From DATHWB01 sp040902855 (GTDB lineage: Bacteria > Actinomycetota > Acidimicrobiia > Spongiisociales > ZC4RG35), in contig JBBDWN010000083.1 in assembly GCA_040902855.1 (NCBI GenBank), positions 1 to 25,377 of the forward strand: a stretch of 25,377 bases of DNA, read 5' to 3'. Positions within the stretch are counted from its first letter, which is position 1. Each line of letters starts with the position of its first letter. This document shows positions 1 to 7,510 of this stretch, in pieces. The notes beneath the pieces are model-generated. The model made no database searches. It was not told the origin of the DNA and saw only the letters and a list, made by a program, of their open reading frames with translations. The translations under genes were made by a program, and so were the position numbers.

Positions 1-27
1 GCCCTCGTCGGCGTCGCTGCCCGCTGA
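1..27 (+). CDS. Possible 3' end of a convergent gene cut by the window edge
   Basis: Frame 1 is open from the first base and ends at a TGA at 25-27, encoding only ALVGVAAR. A plus-strand gene ending here would converge on selB with a 4-bp gap, as tightly packed as the other convergent pairs in this window. Eight codons allow no functional call, and the open frame may be chance in such GC-rich DNA. Confidence 0.25.
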   Translation, partial: ALVGVAAR

Positions 28-37
28 CTCCTCAGCG
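22..37. terminator. Short inverted repeat around the selB stop codon
   Basis: CGCTGA, a 4-base CTCC loop and TCAGCG form a perfect 6-bp stem. The right arm contains the selB stop and the left arm the stop of the possible convergent gene. No T-run follows on either strand, so this is at most a weak U-less terminator. The arrangement resembles the stronger hairpin at 9769-9791. Confidence 0.3.
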
Positions 38-1798
38 CGCCCGGCGGGTGTCGCCCTGGCGCACCGTGCGTCCTGCCCGGTCCGTCCACTCGAGAAATGG
101 CACCGCATACTTTCGGGACAGCCCTGATTTGTCTTTGAACTCGGAGACGGTGAACGGGCTTTCGAACGACCTGACGACGCCGAGCAGGTTGTCGACCTGG
201 GTGGGGAGCAGAACGAAGTCCTCCGAGATCCGGACCAGCTCGCCCTCCCTGACCAAGGCATGCACGAGTTCGACTCCGATCTCGAGCTCGTCGACCCGCG
301 GGGCAGCGCCTGGTCCCTTTTCGGCCAGAAGTGTGCGGGTCCTCTCCCATGCTTCCTCCTGAGCTTGGCTGCGAACTCCGGTGAACGATGTCGAGCGAAT
401 ATGCGAGCCCTCTGTGTCCAGACCTTGCGTGCGTCCGACGATCAGATTCAGGACATCGAGATCGATCTGCAGTCGGGATGCCGCTTCGGCCGCGGTCAGG
501 CCGGGACGAAGAGGGTGGCTCCGGTGGTAGTCCGCAACCAGCGTGGTCAGGCGGGCACCCAACTCATCCGCGGTGCCCGAGGTCATCGCCCAATCTGCCC
601 CGCCCGTCGCCCCTGCCGCGGCACCGCCACCGCTGTGGGCCGAAAGCACTGATCTCGTTTCGCGGCCCCGCATCCTGAGAAGGGCAGCCGCTCTGTCGTC
701 CGGACCGCCGTCGAGCGCCGCCCGCAGCGCCCCGATGTGCGGGCGCAGTCTGGAGGGTCGGGTTGGGGCCGGGTCGATGACACGGCCGCCGCCGATCACC
801 ATCCGTCTCCCCGTATCCCGCAGGATGAACCTGTCGCCCATCGTCAGCGGGAGTTCGATCGGCAGGTCGAGGATGGCCACTCCTTCGTCGACCTGTCGGA
901 ACCTCACCGGCCAGGCGCCGCTGCCGACGTGAAGGTGATAGGCGCCGCGATTGGAGATCTCTTCGACGTAGCGCGCTGGTCGGAACTCCACTGCGATTCG
1001 GTTGGTCGTTCGCCACTCGTCCGGCCGTCCCAACATCGAGCCTCGTTCGACGTCGCCGATGCCGACCCCCGCCAGGTTGAGGGCCACTCGACGCCGAGGT
1101 TCGACTGTGTCGAGGGTGGTCTCGTGACTCTGGATCCCGCGCACCCGCGAGTCGAGCGCGCCCGGGTGAATTCGCACTCGATCTTCGACAGTGAGACGGC
1201 CGTCCAGCAGCGTGCCTGTGACGACCGTCCCGGCGCCCGATGCGGAGAAGACCCGATCGACCCAGAGGCGCGGTCGGTCGACGGTGGGCGGATCCACAGA
1301 GCGCACGGCCGCCGACAGTGCGGCCCGCAACTCATCGAGACCCTCCCCTGTCACGGCGGACACGCCGACGATGGGTGCGCCCGCCAGCACCGTTCCTGCC
1401 AGCTCCTCTTCGATCTCGAGGGTCGCCAACTCGGCGAGATCGGCGTCGACCCGGTCGAGCTTCGACAACGCCACCACGGATCTCGTCACGCCGAGCAGGT
1501 CGAGGATCGCCAGATGCTCTTCAGACTGCGGCATCCATCCCTCGTCGGCTGCCACCACGAGCAGCGCCACATCGATGGCCTCGATGCCGGCGAGCATGTT
1601 CTTCGAGTACCGCTCATGTCCCGGCACGTCGACGAAGGAGACGTCGAGGCCGTCCAGCATCGTCCAGGCGAATCCGAGGTCGATGGTGAGGCCGCGCTCC
1701 TTCTCCTCTTTCCAGCGATCCGGGTCGCGACCGCTCAACGCTTCGGTGAGGGTGGACTTTCCGTGGTCGACGTGCCCGGCCGTCCCTACGACCGGCAT
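32..1798 (-). CDS. selB: Selenocysteine-specific translation elongation factor SelB
   Basis: SelB is a GTPase that carries Sec-tRNA(Sec) to ribosomes stalled at a UGA followed by a SECIS hairpin. The 588-residue protein has the EF-Tu-like G domain: P-loop GHVDHGKST at 8-16, the switch region around GLTID at 36-40, DVPGHE at 57-62, and SKLD at 112-115 in place of NKxD. Beta-barrel domains follow to about residue 350. The C-terminal part, from about 400, matches the winged-helix SelB-C region that reads SECIS RNA and includes the family-typical SRKYAVPFLE near the end. Length is close to the 600-640 usual in bacteria, so it looks complete. The ATG at 1798 lies inside the end of selA, overlapping by 13 bp, so translation is probably coupled. 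No selD or tRNA(Sec) gene was seen nearby. Confidence 0.96.
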   Translation of the reverse strand: MPVVGTAGHVDHGKSTLTEALSGRDPDRWKEEKERGLTIDLGFAWTMLDGLDVSFVDVPGHERYSKNMLAGIEAIDVALLVVAADEGWMPQSEEHLAILDLLGVTRSVVALSKLDRVDADLAELATLEIEEELAGTVLAGAPIVGVSAVTGEGLDELRAALSAAVRSVDPPTVDRPRLWVDRVFSASGAGTVVTGTLLDGRLTVEDRVRIHPGALDSRVRGIQSHETTLDTVEPRRRVALNLAGVGIGDVERGSMLGRPDEWRTTNRIAVEFRPARYVEEISNRGAYHLHVGSGAWPVRFRQVDEGVAILDLPIELPLTMGDRFILRDTGRRMVIGGGRVIDPAPTRPSRLRPHIGALRAALDGGPDDRAAALLRMRGRETRSVLSAHSGGGAAAGATGGADWAMTSGTADELGARLTTLVADYHRSHPLRPGLTAAEAASRLQIDLDVLNLIVGRTQGLDTEGSHIRSTSFTGVRSQAQEEAWERTRTLLAEKGPGAAPRVDELEIGVELVHALVREGELVRISEDFVLLPTQVDNLLGVVRSFESPFTVSEFKDKSGLSRKYAVPFLEWTDRAGRTVRQGDTRRAR

Positions 1799-3111
1799 AG
1801 GCGCACCAGAGCCTCGGTCACTTCACCGTCGTCGTCCGGCCTGACTGTGCGCAGGTCCAGGACCAGGTCGCCCGCGTCGCGGCGGGCAACGATCGGAGGG
1901 TCCGACGCCAGCAGCGTCTCGAACCCTCCCTGTCCCCGACCGCGTACCTGCAGGACCGGACCGGGGATCTGGGAACCAGGAACACTTCCGGCGCCGATTG
2001 TGGACGCCCCCGCCACGATGCTGACGTCGGGTAGCGACCCCGCCACCGTCTCCGATCGCGCCTGGAGTTCCTCCTGGGGCATCGTCGCCATCGTCCACAG
2101 CGGCAGTTCCGCCGCTCGGCGATCTGCATATGCCTCGAGAGTCGCTTCGAGGGCGGCGAGCGTCGGACCGTCGAGCCGCATCGCACGCGCCACCGGGTGT
2201 CTGCGCAGTCCGGCGATCAGCTCGCCGTCGCCGACGATGATTCCCGCCTGCGGCCCGCCGAGCAGTTTGTCCCCCGAGAACATGACGAGATCCGACCCTG
2301 CTTCGAGTGATTGGACGATGCCAGGCTCTCCTTCGAGCCAGATGGGCGTTGGTCCTGACAGCCATGGCGTCCGTTCGTCGATCAGGCCGCTGCCGGCGTC
2401 GAAGACGGCGGGAAGACCGTGGGCGTGGGCCAGTTCGACGACCTCACCGAGGGTCGCACCGTGGGCGAAGCCCTCGATCCGGTAGTTGGACGGGTGGACC
2501 TTGAGCAGCAGCGCTGTCGTGTCGTCGATCGCGGACTCGTAGTCGGCGATCCTGGTCCGATTGGTCGTTCCGACTTCCACCAGTCGGGTCCCGGTCGACG
2601 ACATGAGGTCCGGCAGCCGATAGGACCCTCCGATCTCGATCAGCTCGCCCCTGGACACCGGAACGCTGCGACCCGTCGCCATCGCGATCAGCGTGAGGAA
2701 CAACGCGGCCGCGTTGTTGTTGACGACGAGCGCGTCCTCTGCTCCGGTCACAGCGCAGGCGAGGGCAGTGACGTAGGAGGTCCGCCCGCCGCGTGTCCCG
2801 TCACCGAGGTCGAGTTCGAGATTCGTGTATCGGGTGGCCGCTGCAAGCTGGGCTTGGCCAGCCAGGTCGTCCAGGGGAGCCCGACCCAGGTTGGTGTGGA
2901 GGATGACTCCCGTGGCGTTGATCACGGACCGCTGTCTCGTGGCGTCGAGAAGCATCGCAAGCCGCCTCGTCTCTTCGGCCGCGTCGAGCGACGGGTCGAG
3001 GCGGGAGCGTTCTGCCGCCGTCCGTCCGATCGACACCCGCACGGCGGCGGGGATCGTGTCCGGTATCAGACGGCTGAGCGAGTCGACGCTGGGCGGGTGG
3101 GGAGACTGCAC
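1786..3111 (-). CDS. selA: L-seryl-tRNA(Sec) selenium transferase SelA
   Basis: SelA is a PLP enzyme that converts Ser-tRNA(Sec) to Sec-tRNA(Sec) with selenophosphate. The 441-residue product carries family-typical stretches: GVILHTNLGRAPL at about 68-80, a VVNNNAAA segment near 129, and the PLP-lysine motif FSGDKLLGGPQAG at 278-290, which makes Lys282 the predicted Schiff-base lysine. E. coli SelA is about 460 residues, so this is full length. The start is a GTG at 3111; a TAGGCT box ends 6 bp upstream, which would put the transcription start at the start codon. It is the first gene of a two-gene unit with selB and is divergent from the fxsA-like gene. The pair implies that the organism makes selenoproteins, although none is visible in this window. 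Confidence 0.96.
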   Translation of the reverse strand: MQSPHPPSVDSLSRLIPDTIPAAVRVSIGRTAAERSRLDPSLDAAEETRRLAMLLDATRQRSVINATGVILHTNLGRAPLDDLAGQAQLAAATRYTNLELDLGDGTRGGRTSYVTALACAVTGAEDALVVNNNAAALFLTLIAMATGRSVPVSRGELIEIGGSYRLPDLMSSTGTRLVEVGTTNRTRIADYESAIDDTTALLLKVHPSNYRIEGFAHGATLGEVVELAHAHGLPAVFDAGSGLIDERTPWLSGPTPIWLEGEPGIVQSLEAGSDLVMFSGDKLLGGPQAGIIVGDGELIAGLRRHPVARAMRLDGPTLAALEATLEAYADRRAAELPLWTMATMPQEELQARSETVAGSLPDVSIVAGASTIGAGSVPGSQIPGPVLQVRGRGQGGFETLLASDPPIVARRDAGDLVLDLRTVRPDDDGEVTEALVRLCRS

Positions 3112-3117
3112 CCCACG

Positions 3118-3123
3118 AGCCTA
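3118..3123 (-). promoter_or_regulatory. Putative -10 box of selA (leaderless spacing)
   Basis: On the minus strand TAGGCT is followed by six bases and then the GTG of selA. A second TAGGCT lies 12 bp further upstream (3130-3135) within a GAGCCTAT direct repeat. No good -35 hexamer is seen. Confidence 0.45.
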
Positions 3124-3171
3124 TCTGTGAGCCTATGTCTCTGGGACGGCTGCCTTCCGGGCGACGCCGCC

Positions 3172-3177
3172 TAACGT
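3172..3177 (+). promoter_or_regulatory. Putative -10 box of the fxsA-like gene
   Basis: TAACGT is followed by seven bases and then the GTG at 3185. GGAGG at 3179-3183 resembles a ribosome-binding site but sits only one base from the start codon, too close to act normally. A leaderless message is therefore the simpler reading. Confidence 0.4.
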
Positions 3178-3184
3178 CGGAGGT

Positions 3185-3544
3185 GTGATTCGGCTTGTTC
3201 TGTTCGTCGCATTGCCACTGATCGAGTTGATCCTCCTGGGCTGGGTCGGCAGCACGATCGGGTTCGGTTGGACTGCGCTCATCGTCGTCATCACCGGGAT
3301 CGTTGGTGCTCGGCTCGTGGCTCGGCAGGGTCGACTCGTGTGGCGGGAGATCGTCGCCCGCCTTCACAGCGGCCAGGTGCCAAGTGTGGAACTCGCCCAT
3401 GGGGCGATGCTGCTGGTCGGGGGAGCGTTCCTGATCACACCGGGGATCCTCACCGACCTGTTCGGACTGCTCCTGATGGTCCCCTGGTTCCGTGAGCTGA
3501 TACGAGTTCGCTTCTTCAACACCATGAGGGTCGTCGTCTTGTGA
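3185..3544 (+). CDS. FxsA family cytoplasmic-membrane protein
   Basis: The 119-residue hydrophobic protein matches the FxsA family. E. coli FxsA is known for relieving F-plasmid exclusion of phage T7; the molecular role of the family is unclear. Visible features are a first membrane segment at about 3-22, a second at about 28-44 with the family-like GARLVARQG just after it, and a hydrophobic C-terminal hairpin at about 72-98 containing GGAFLITPGILTD, the most typical FxsA stretch. It starts with GTG at 3185 and its TGA overlaps the GTG of the NUDIX gene by 4 bp. It therefore heads a three-gene, translationally coupled unit divergent from selA. The name rests on the sequence pattern; physiological function is unknown. 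Confidence 0.85.
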   Translation: MIRLVLFVALPLIELILLGWVGSTIGFGWTALIVVITGIVGARLVARQGRLVWREIVARLHSGQVPSVELAHGAMLLVGGAFLITPGILTDLFGLLLMVPWFRELIRVRFFNTMRVVVL

Positions 3545-4191
3545 GCGAGGTACGAGCAGCGTCGACCCTGCTCGTCGTACGGGACTCGCCGGCCGGGATC
3601 GAGATCGTGATGGGAAAGCGGCCGCCAGGCGGACCCTTCGGAAACGTGTGGGTTTTCCCAGGTGGTGCAGTCGATCCAGAAGACATCGACGCCGCACCGG
3701 ACGCCGAGACGGCGTGGCGCCTGGCGGCGCTCCGCGAGACCTGGGAGGAAGTCGGCCTGGCCTTGACCGATCCGGACGGCGCCGAGATACCTGCGGGCGA
3801 CGGGTCGGTGCATCTCCGGATGGCCGCCGCCGGGATCACCTTCACGACGGATCGTCTCGTCTACCTCTCCAACTGGGTGACCCCCCGGATGGTCTCCAAG
3901 CGATTCGACACCCGCTTCTTCGTGGTCACCGCAGACGGGGGCCTTCGTTCGGGAGACGAGTTGGCTGACGTTTCGTGGATTCCCGTCGGTCGAGCATTGG
4001 AGCTGCACGATCGCGCCGAGTTCCCGATGATTTTTCCCACGGTGAGCCACCTGCGGTACGTGGAGCGGTTCGGCACCGTCTCTGAGTTCATCGCCGAGGC
4101 GCGATCCCTCGACGTGATCCCGGCGATCGAACCCCGGCCATTCGAACGCAACGACCGGCTGGTCGTCGACAACGACCCGAGATTCGCATGA
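3541..4191 (+). CDS. NUDIX hydrolase (NUDT19-like)
   Basis: A 216-residue NUDIX protein, expected to hydrolyse a nucleoside diphosphate linked to another group using Mg2+. The strand before the box reads VWVFPGG at 36-42, and the catalytic helix carries RETWEEVGL at 65-73 (REUxEExGU). The spacing between the glycine and this helix is longer than in the canonical Gx5Ex7 box. An insertion at that point and a long C-terminal region are features of NUDT19-type enzymes, some of which act on CoA derivatives; the substrate here cannot be assigned. Translation starts at the GTG overlapping the fxsA-like stop, and its own TGA overlaps the next ATG, so three genes are coupled. Confidence 0.88.
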   Translation: MSEVRAASTLLVVRDSPAGIEIVMGKRPPGGPFGNVWVFPGGAVDPEDIDAAPDAETAWRLAALRETWEEVGLALTDPDGAEIPAGDGSVHLRMAAAGITFTTDRLVYLSNWVTPRMVSKRFDTRFFVVTADGGLRSGDELADVSWIPVGRALELHDRAEFPMIFPTVSHLRYVERFGTVSEFIAEARSLDVIPAIEPRPFERNDRLVVDNDPRFA

Positions 4192-4952
4192 GGATCCAGC
4201 GTGTCCTTGCTCCGAACCCCGGACCGTTCACCGGCGAAGGCACGAACACTTGGGTGGTGGGCGACGAGACCGAAGCGGTCGTGATCGACCCCGGTCCGGT
4301 GGACTCGTCGCACGCAACGGCGATCGAATCGGTGATCGGGGATCGGAGTGTCGCCGCAGTGATCGTCACTCACACCCACTCGGATCATGCTCCACTGGCC
4401 AACCCTCTTGCCAGGAACGTGTCGTCCAGGGCGCTGGGGCATGCTCCGGGGCCCGACTTCGAGCCGGACGAGCGACTCGTCGACGGATCGACGGTCGCCT
4501 TCGCCGGGAGCGCGCTGACAGTCCTGCACACGCCTGGCCATGCCGACGACCACCTGTGTTTCCGGCTCGGCAACGTCCTGTTCACGGGCGACCACATCAT
4601 TGGAGGCTCGTCGGTGATGGTCGACGACCTGTCTCGTTACATGGGTTCGCTCCGTCGGCTGCAGACCGAGACTTTCGATCGCCTCTATCCCGGGCACGGT
4701 CCGGAGATCGACGACCCTGGGGCGGTCATCGATTGGTACATCGCCCATCGTCTCCAGCGAGAAGAAGAGATCCTTGCAGCAGTCCGGGGCGGGATGGCCA
4801 CGGTCTCCGACGTGGTCGAAATGGTCTACCGCGAAGTCGACTCGAGCCTGCACCCGTTGGCGGAGCGGAGCGTCCGGGCACACCTTCGCAAGCTTTCCGA
4901 GGAGGCCAAGGTCGGTTTTGAAGAGTCCTCTGGCCGGATCTGGCTCCGCTGA
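4188..4952 (+). CDS. Metallo-beta-lactamase fold hydrolase, LACTB2-like
   Basis: The 254-residue protein has a complete dinuclear zinc site: HTHSDH at 62-67, His118 in TPGH, Asp135 in FTGDH and His170 in YPGH. The tail from about 185 to 254 looks like the small winged-helix extension of the LACTB2 group. Human LACTB2 is an endoribonuclease; glyoxalase-II-like thioesterases share the same fold, so RNase or thioesterase activity are both possible. The ATG at 4188 overlaps the NUDIX stop (ATGA). It is the last gene of the coupled fxsA-NUDIX-MBL set and ends 55 bp before the M23 peptidase gene. Confidence 0.88.
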   Translation: MRIQRVLAPNPGPFTGEGTNTWVVGDETEAVVIDPGPVDSSHATAIESVIGDRSVAAVIVTHTHSDHAPLANPLARNVSSRALGHAPGPDFEPDERLVDGSTVAFAGSALTVLHTPGHADDHLCFRLGNVLFTGDHIIGGSSVMVDDLSRYMGSLRRLQTETFDRLYPGHGPEIDDPGAVIDWYIAHRLQREEEILAAVRGGMATVSDVVEMVYREVDSSLHPLAERSVRAHLRKLSEEAKVGFEESSGRIWLR

Positions 4953-4980
4953 TGGACCGGGCCGAGATCCGGACCGTCCG

Positions 4981-4986
4981 TACACT
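4981..4986 (+). promoter_or_regulatory. Possible -10 box of the M23 peptidase gene
   Basis: TACACT lies in the 55-bp gap after the MBL gene. It precedes an in-frame TTG at 4993 by six bases and the preferred TTG at 5008 by 21 bases. No clear -35 is present at normal spacing. Confidence 0.3.
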
Positions 4987-4994
4987 CTGGGTTT

Positions 4995-5000
4995 GAGAGG
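4995..5000 (+). promoter_or_regulatory. Ribosome-binding site that supports the TTG start at 5008
   Basis: GAGAGG ends 7 bp before TTG 5008. It favours this start over the in-frame TTG at 4993 and over the much longer upstream frame, whose extra N-terminus lies inside the MBL gene and has no signal-peptide character. Confidence 0.5.
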
Positions 5001-5007
5001 AACCAGG

Positions 5008-6195
5008 TTGTATCGAGGTCCCGCGCCCAGCGGGCGCAGAAATGTCATTGTTTCGGTGGCGCTTGCCCTGGCGCTGGCGTTCGCCTCCGTGGCGGCCGCC
5101 GACACCGCCGAGGACATCGTTCGGGCGGAAGCCGAACTCGCCGAGTTGCAGAGTCAGTCCGACGCGCTCGCCCAGAAGATCGAACTCGGCTGGGAGCGTC
5201 AGTTCGAACTCGAACAGCACGTCGCGGCTCTCACCGATGCCCAGGCGTTCGTGGAGATCGAATTCGCGACGGCGTTGGCGGAGCTGGAGGACACCGCAGT
5301 CCGGCTGTACATGGACGTCTCCTCCGGTGAAGGCATATCGGCGGTCCTGTCGACCAATGAAGAGGTCTATGCCGCGGCCGTCCACTATTTGTCGACGGCG
5401 GCAGACGACTCCGAACAGGCCCTCGACCGGCTGACTGCTGTCGCCGCCGATTTGGAGAGGCGCCGTACAGAGTTGGCCAACGCTCTCGCCGCCCAAGCAG
5501 AAACGGACGCCTCCCTGGCCGCTCTTGCCGTCGAGGTCACCGCCGCGCTCGGGGCACAGGCGGACCGGGTCGACGAGTTGAAGGCATTGCGCGCCCAGGA
5601 GATCTTCCTGGCCACTTCGACGACGACCACCGCGCCTCCCACCACGACGACGACCACTCCGACCACGACGCTGGCTGCGACTTCGACGACCACAACGACC
5701 CTGACCACGACCACCACGACGACCCTGACCACGACCACGACCACGACGACGACCCCGACCACGACCACCACCGCGCCACCTGCGCCTTCCGGCGGCGGAG
5801 CGTGTCCGGTGGCCGGCCCCGTCACCTTCGTCGACTCTTGGGGAGCGCCTCGTTCGGGGGGCCGTGCCCACGAGGGAGTGGACATGATCGCGGCCCGCGG
5901 GACCCCCATTGCTGCGATCTTTTCAGGGGTGATCCAGCGCACGTCGTCGAGCACCCTGGGCGGCATCACCGTCTGGATGCGCAGCGACGCCGGTGACGAG
6001 TACTACTACGCCCATCTGGACGGGCACGCGGACGGGATCGCACCGGGTGTCTCCGTCGTCGAGGGACAGATCATCGGATACAACGGGTCGAGCGGGAACG
6101 CCCCCGACTACCTCCCGCACCTCCATTTCGAGTATCACCCGGGCGGCGGGGGAGCGGTGAATCCGTATCCCCTCGTGAAGTCGATCTGCGGCTGA
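5008..6195 (+). CDS. Secreted coiled-coil M23 family metallopeptidase
   Basis: Probable peptidoglycan endopeptidase or its regulator, acting outside the membrane. From the TTG at 5008 (395 residues) there is a signal peptide: basic GRR at 9-11, a hydrophobic run to about 28, and an AAA-D cleavage region at about 29-32. An Ala/Glu/Leu-rich coiled coil spans about 32-200, as in EnvC- and CwlO-type proteins. A Thr-rich linker covers about 203-255, and an M23 (LytM) domain follows from about 262. The zinc ligands His288 and Asp292 (HEGVD) and His373 (HLHFE) are all present, so the domain looks catalytically competent rather than a degenerate activator. Two cysteines flank the domain (ACPVAG and the C-terminal SICG) and could form a disulfide. 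It ends 32 bp before the convergent mrp gene. Confidence 0.9.
   Translation: MYRGPAPSGRRNVIVSVALALALAFASVAAADTAEDIVRAEAELAELQSQSDALAQKIELGWERQFELEQHVAALTDAQAFVEIEFATALAELEDTAVRLYMDVSSGEGISAVLSTNEEVYAAAVHYLSTAADDSEQALDRLTAVAADLERRRTELANALAAQAETDASLAALAVEVTAALGAQADRVDELKALRAQEIFLATSTTTTAPPTTTTTTPTTTLAATSTTTTTLTTTTTTTLTTTTTTTTTPTTTTTAPPAPSGGGACPVAGPVTFVDSWGAPRSGGRAHEGVDMIAARGTPIAAIFSGVIQRTSSSTLGGITVWMRSDAGDEYYYAHLDGHADGIAPGVSVVEGQIIGYNGSSGNAPDYLPHLHFEYHPGGGGAVNPYPLVKSICG
5614..5775 (+). repeat. Low-complexity Thr-codon repeat
   Basis: About 160 bp of degenerate ACG/ACC triplets, broken by a few Pro, Ala, Leu and Ser codons, encode the flexible linker between the coiled coil and the M23 domain. 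It is prone to slippage and assembly error. Its antisense reading produces a spurious Arg/Gly- or Val-rich frame. Confidence 0.9.
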
Positions 6196-6227
6196 CGCCG
6201 ACGGCGGGGGAATCGAGTCTGTACCAA

Positions 6228-7376
6228 TCAGGCGGGCAGCGCTTCGTCCAGCGACTCGAGGAGCTTGGCGATGCGCCCGGTGCAGGTCTCCATCGCCGCA
6301 GGCGGAAGAAGTTCGACGAGTCGGGCGGCGGCTTCCCTGAACGCCCGGGCGGCCGGGTTGTCAGGAGCGTGAACCGTGACGGGGAGTCCTTCGTCTCCGC
6401 CGGTGACGACCGCAGGATCGAGCGGGATGCGGCCGATGAGCGGAACGTTCAAAGTCTCGGCGAGTTCGTCGCCTCCACCCGACCCGAACAGGCGATAGGA
6501 CGTGCCGTGCTCGCACGTGAAGTCAGCCATGTTCTCGAGCACGCCGACGATCGGCATATACGACCGTCGCGCCATGTCCGCGACTCGTATGGCCACCTTC
6601 TGAGCGGCCTTCTGGGGTGTCGTGACGACGACCATTTCGGCCTGGGGGAGGAGCCGCGTGAGGGCCATCTGGATGTCGCCCGTGCCCGGCGGCATGTCGA
6701 TCACGAGATAGTCGAGGTCGCCCCACCGCACCTGCTTGAGGAACTGCTCCAGCGCCTTGGACAGCATCAGTCCGCGCCACATGAGCGCCGTCTCCTCGGT
6801 CTCGATGATCAGCCCGGTGGACACGAGCTTCACCCCGTGCGCCTCGACCGGTTCGATCAGCCGAGTGTCGCTGTCTGCCTCCATGCGGCCGCTGGCGCCG
6901 AGCATGCGCGGGATGGAGAACCCCCAGATGTCGGCGTCGAGGATCCCGACCCGGAACCCCATCGCCGAGATGGCCATCGCCAGGTTGACGCTGGCGGACG
7001 ACTTTCCGACACCCCCCTTCCCGGAGCTGATGGCGACGACTCGAGTCGTCGGCGTGATCTGGGTCGGTTCGGCGTTTTCGCGGACCCGCTTCCTGGCGAC
7101 GGTCATGAGCTCGGAGCGCTGCCGCTTCGTCATCGCCGTCGTCTCGACGATGACGTCTGTGACGCCGGCCATCGCCCGGATACGCCGCGCCGTATCGCCT
7201 TCGATCTGCGAGCGCATCGGACATTCGGCGATCGTCAGGGCGATACCGACAGTCACGACGCCGTCGGGGTCGATGTCGACGCCGGAGACCATCCCCAACT
7301 CGACCAGGTTCCCCCCCAACTCAGGATCGACGACGCCCTTGAGTGCGCTATAGACCTGCTCGATGGTGGGCATCAT
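6228..7376 (-). CDS. mrp: Mrp/ApbC-family P-loop Fe-S cluster carrier ATPase
   Basis: Cytosolic Mrp/NBP35-type ATPase proposed to carry or insert Fe-S clusters. From the ATG at 7376 (382 residues; ATG 7373 is equally possible) an N-terminal MIP18/DUF59 domain (about 1-90) includes DPELGGNLVELGMV at 17-30 and a conserved Cys52. The MinD/Mrp ATPase follows, with the deviant Walker A SGKGGVGKSS at 118-127, DADIWG at 147-152 and DMPPGTGD at 227-234. Where many Mrp proteins have CxxC, this one has CEHG, leaving only Cys288. As I recall, actinobacterial Mrp proteins commonly lack the pair. A frame extending to 7493 exists, but its added residues are not Mrp-like and run through the promoter region. 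Divergent from the A-type carrier gene. Confidence 0.93.
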   Translation of the reverse strand: MMPTIEQVYSALKGVVDPELGGNLVELGMVSGVDIDPDGVVTVGIALTIAECPMRSQIEGDTARRIRAMAGVTDVIVETTAMTKRQRSELMTVARKRVRENAEPTQITPTTRVVAISSGKGGVGKSSASVNLAMAISAMGFRVGILDADIWGFSIPRMLGASGRMEADSDTRLIEPVEAHGVKLVSTGLIIETEETALMWRGLMLSKALEQFLKQVRWGDLDYLVIDMPPGTGDIQMALTRLLPQAEMVVVTTPQKAAQKVAIRVADMARRSYMPIVGVLENMADFTCEHGTSYRLFGSGGGDELAETLNVPLIGRIPLDPAVVTGGDEGLPVTVHAPDNPAARAFREAAARLVELLPPAAMETCTGRIAKLLESLDEALPA

Positions 7377-7417
7377 GGAATTCTCTCTGGCTTCATGGGC
7401 GTTTCCCCGCTTGCTGT

Positions 7418-7433
7418 GTTCCCAGTATGGAAC
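7418..7433. promoter_or_regulatory. Inverted repeat in the mrp/A-type carrier divergent promoter region
   Basis: GTTCC, six bases, GGAAC form a perfect 5-bp inverted repeat. A minus-strand CATACT at 7424-7429 inside it could be the mrp -10 box. GGAACGCA recurs about 55 bp away in the same 134-bp region. Operator function is a guess. Confidence 0.25.
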
Positions 7434-7475
7434 GCATGGGACTGTCACGGGAATTCCTCTTTCCCTTCGACGTTG

Positions 7476-7481
7476 TACCCT
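7476..7481 (+). promoter_or_regulatory. Putative -10 box of the A-type carrier gene
   Basis: TTG-TACCCT has the TANNNT form and lies 29 bp before the ATG at 7511. AGAAGGA at 7499-7505 is a good ribosome-binding site. Unlike several other genes here, this one would have a normal short leader. Confidence 0.4.
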
Positions 7482-7510
7482 TGGGGAACGCACCCGCCAG
7501 AAGGAATCCC

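Noticed and set aside
737..2485. 582-codon open frame on the plus strand across selB and selA
   Set aside because: It is antisense to two confidently identified genes, its translation is rich in Arg/His/Asp without any domain pattern, and long antisense frames are expected where third positions are nearly all G or C.
3112..3184. tRNA(Sec) gene next to selA
   Set aside because: The 73-bp gap is too short for a 90-100 nt selC, and no acceptor-stem pairing or UCA anticodon loop is seen.
5614..5775. Short direct repeats that could suggest a CRISPR or satellite array
   Set aside because: The repeats are degenerate Thr codons in frame inside a gene, with no spacers and no cas genes.
4726..5871. 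Minus-strand frame encoding an Arg/Gly-rich protein opposite the M23 gene
   Set aside because: The striking composition comes only from reading the Thr-codon repeat at 5614-5775 backwards.
6196..6206. CGCCG-A-CGGCG as a terminator between the M23 and mrp genes
   Set aside because: The perfect stem leaves a one-base loop; the realistic stem is 4 bp with a 3-base loop and no T-run.
7377..7493. N-terminal extension of mrp to 7493
   Set aside because: The added residues are not Mrp-like and would occupy the shared promoter region; ATG 7376 directly begins the DUF59 domain.
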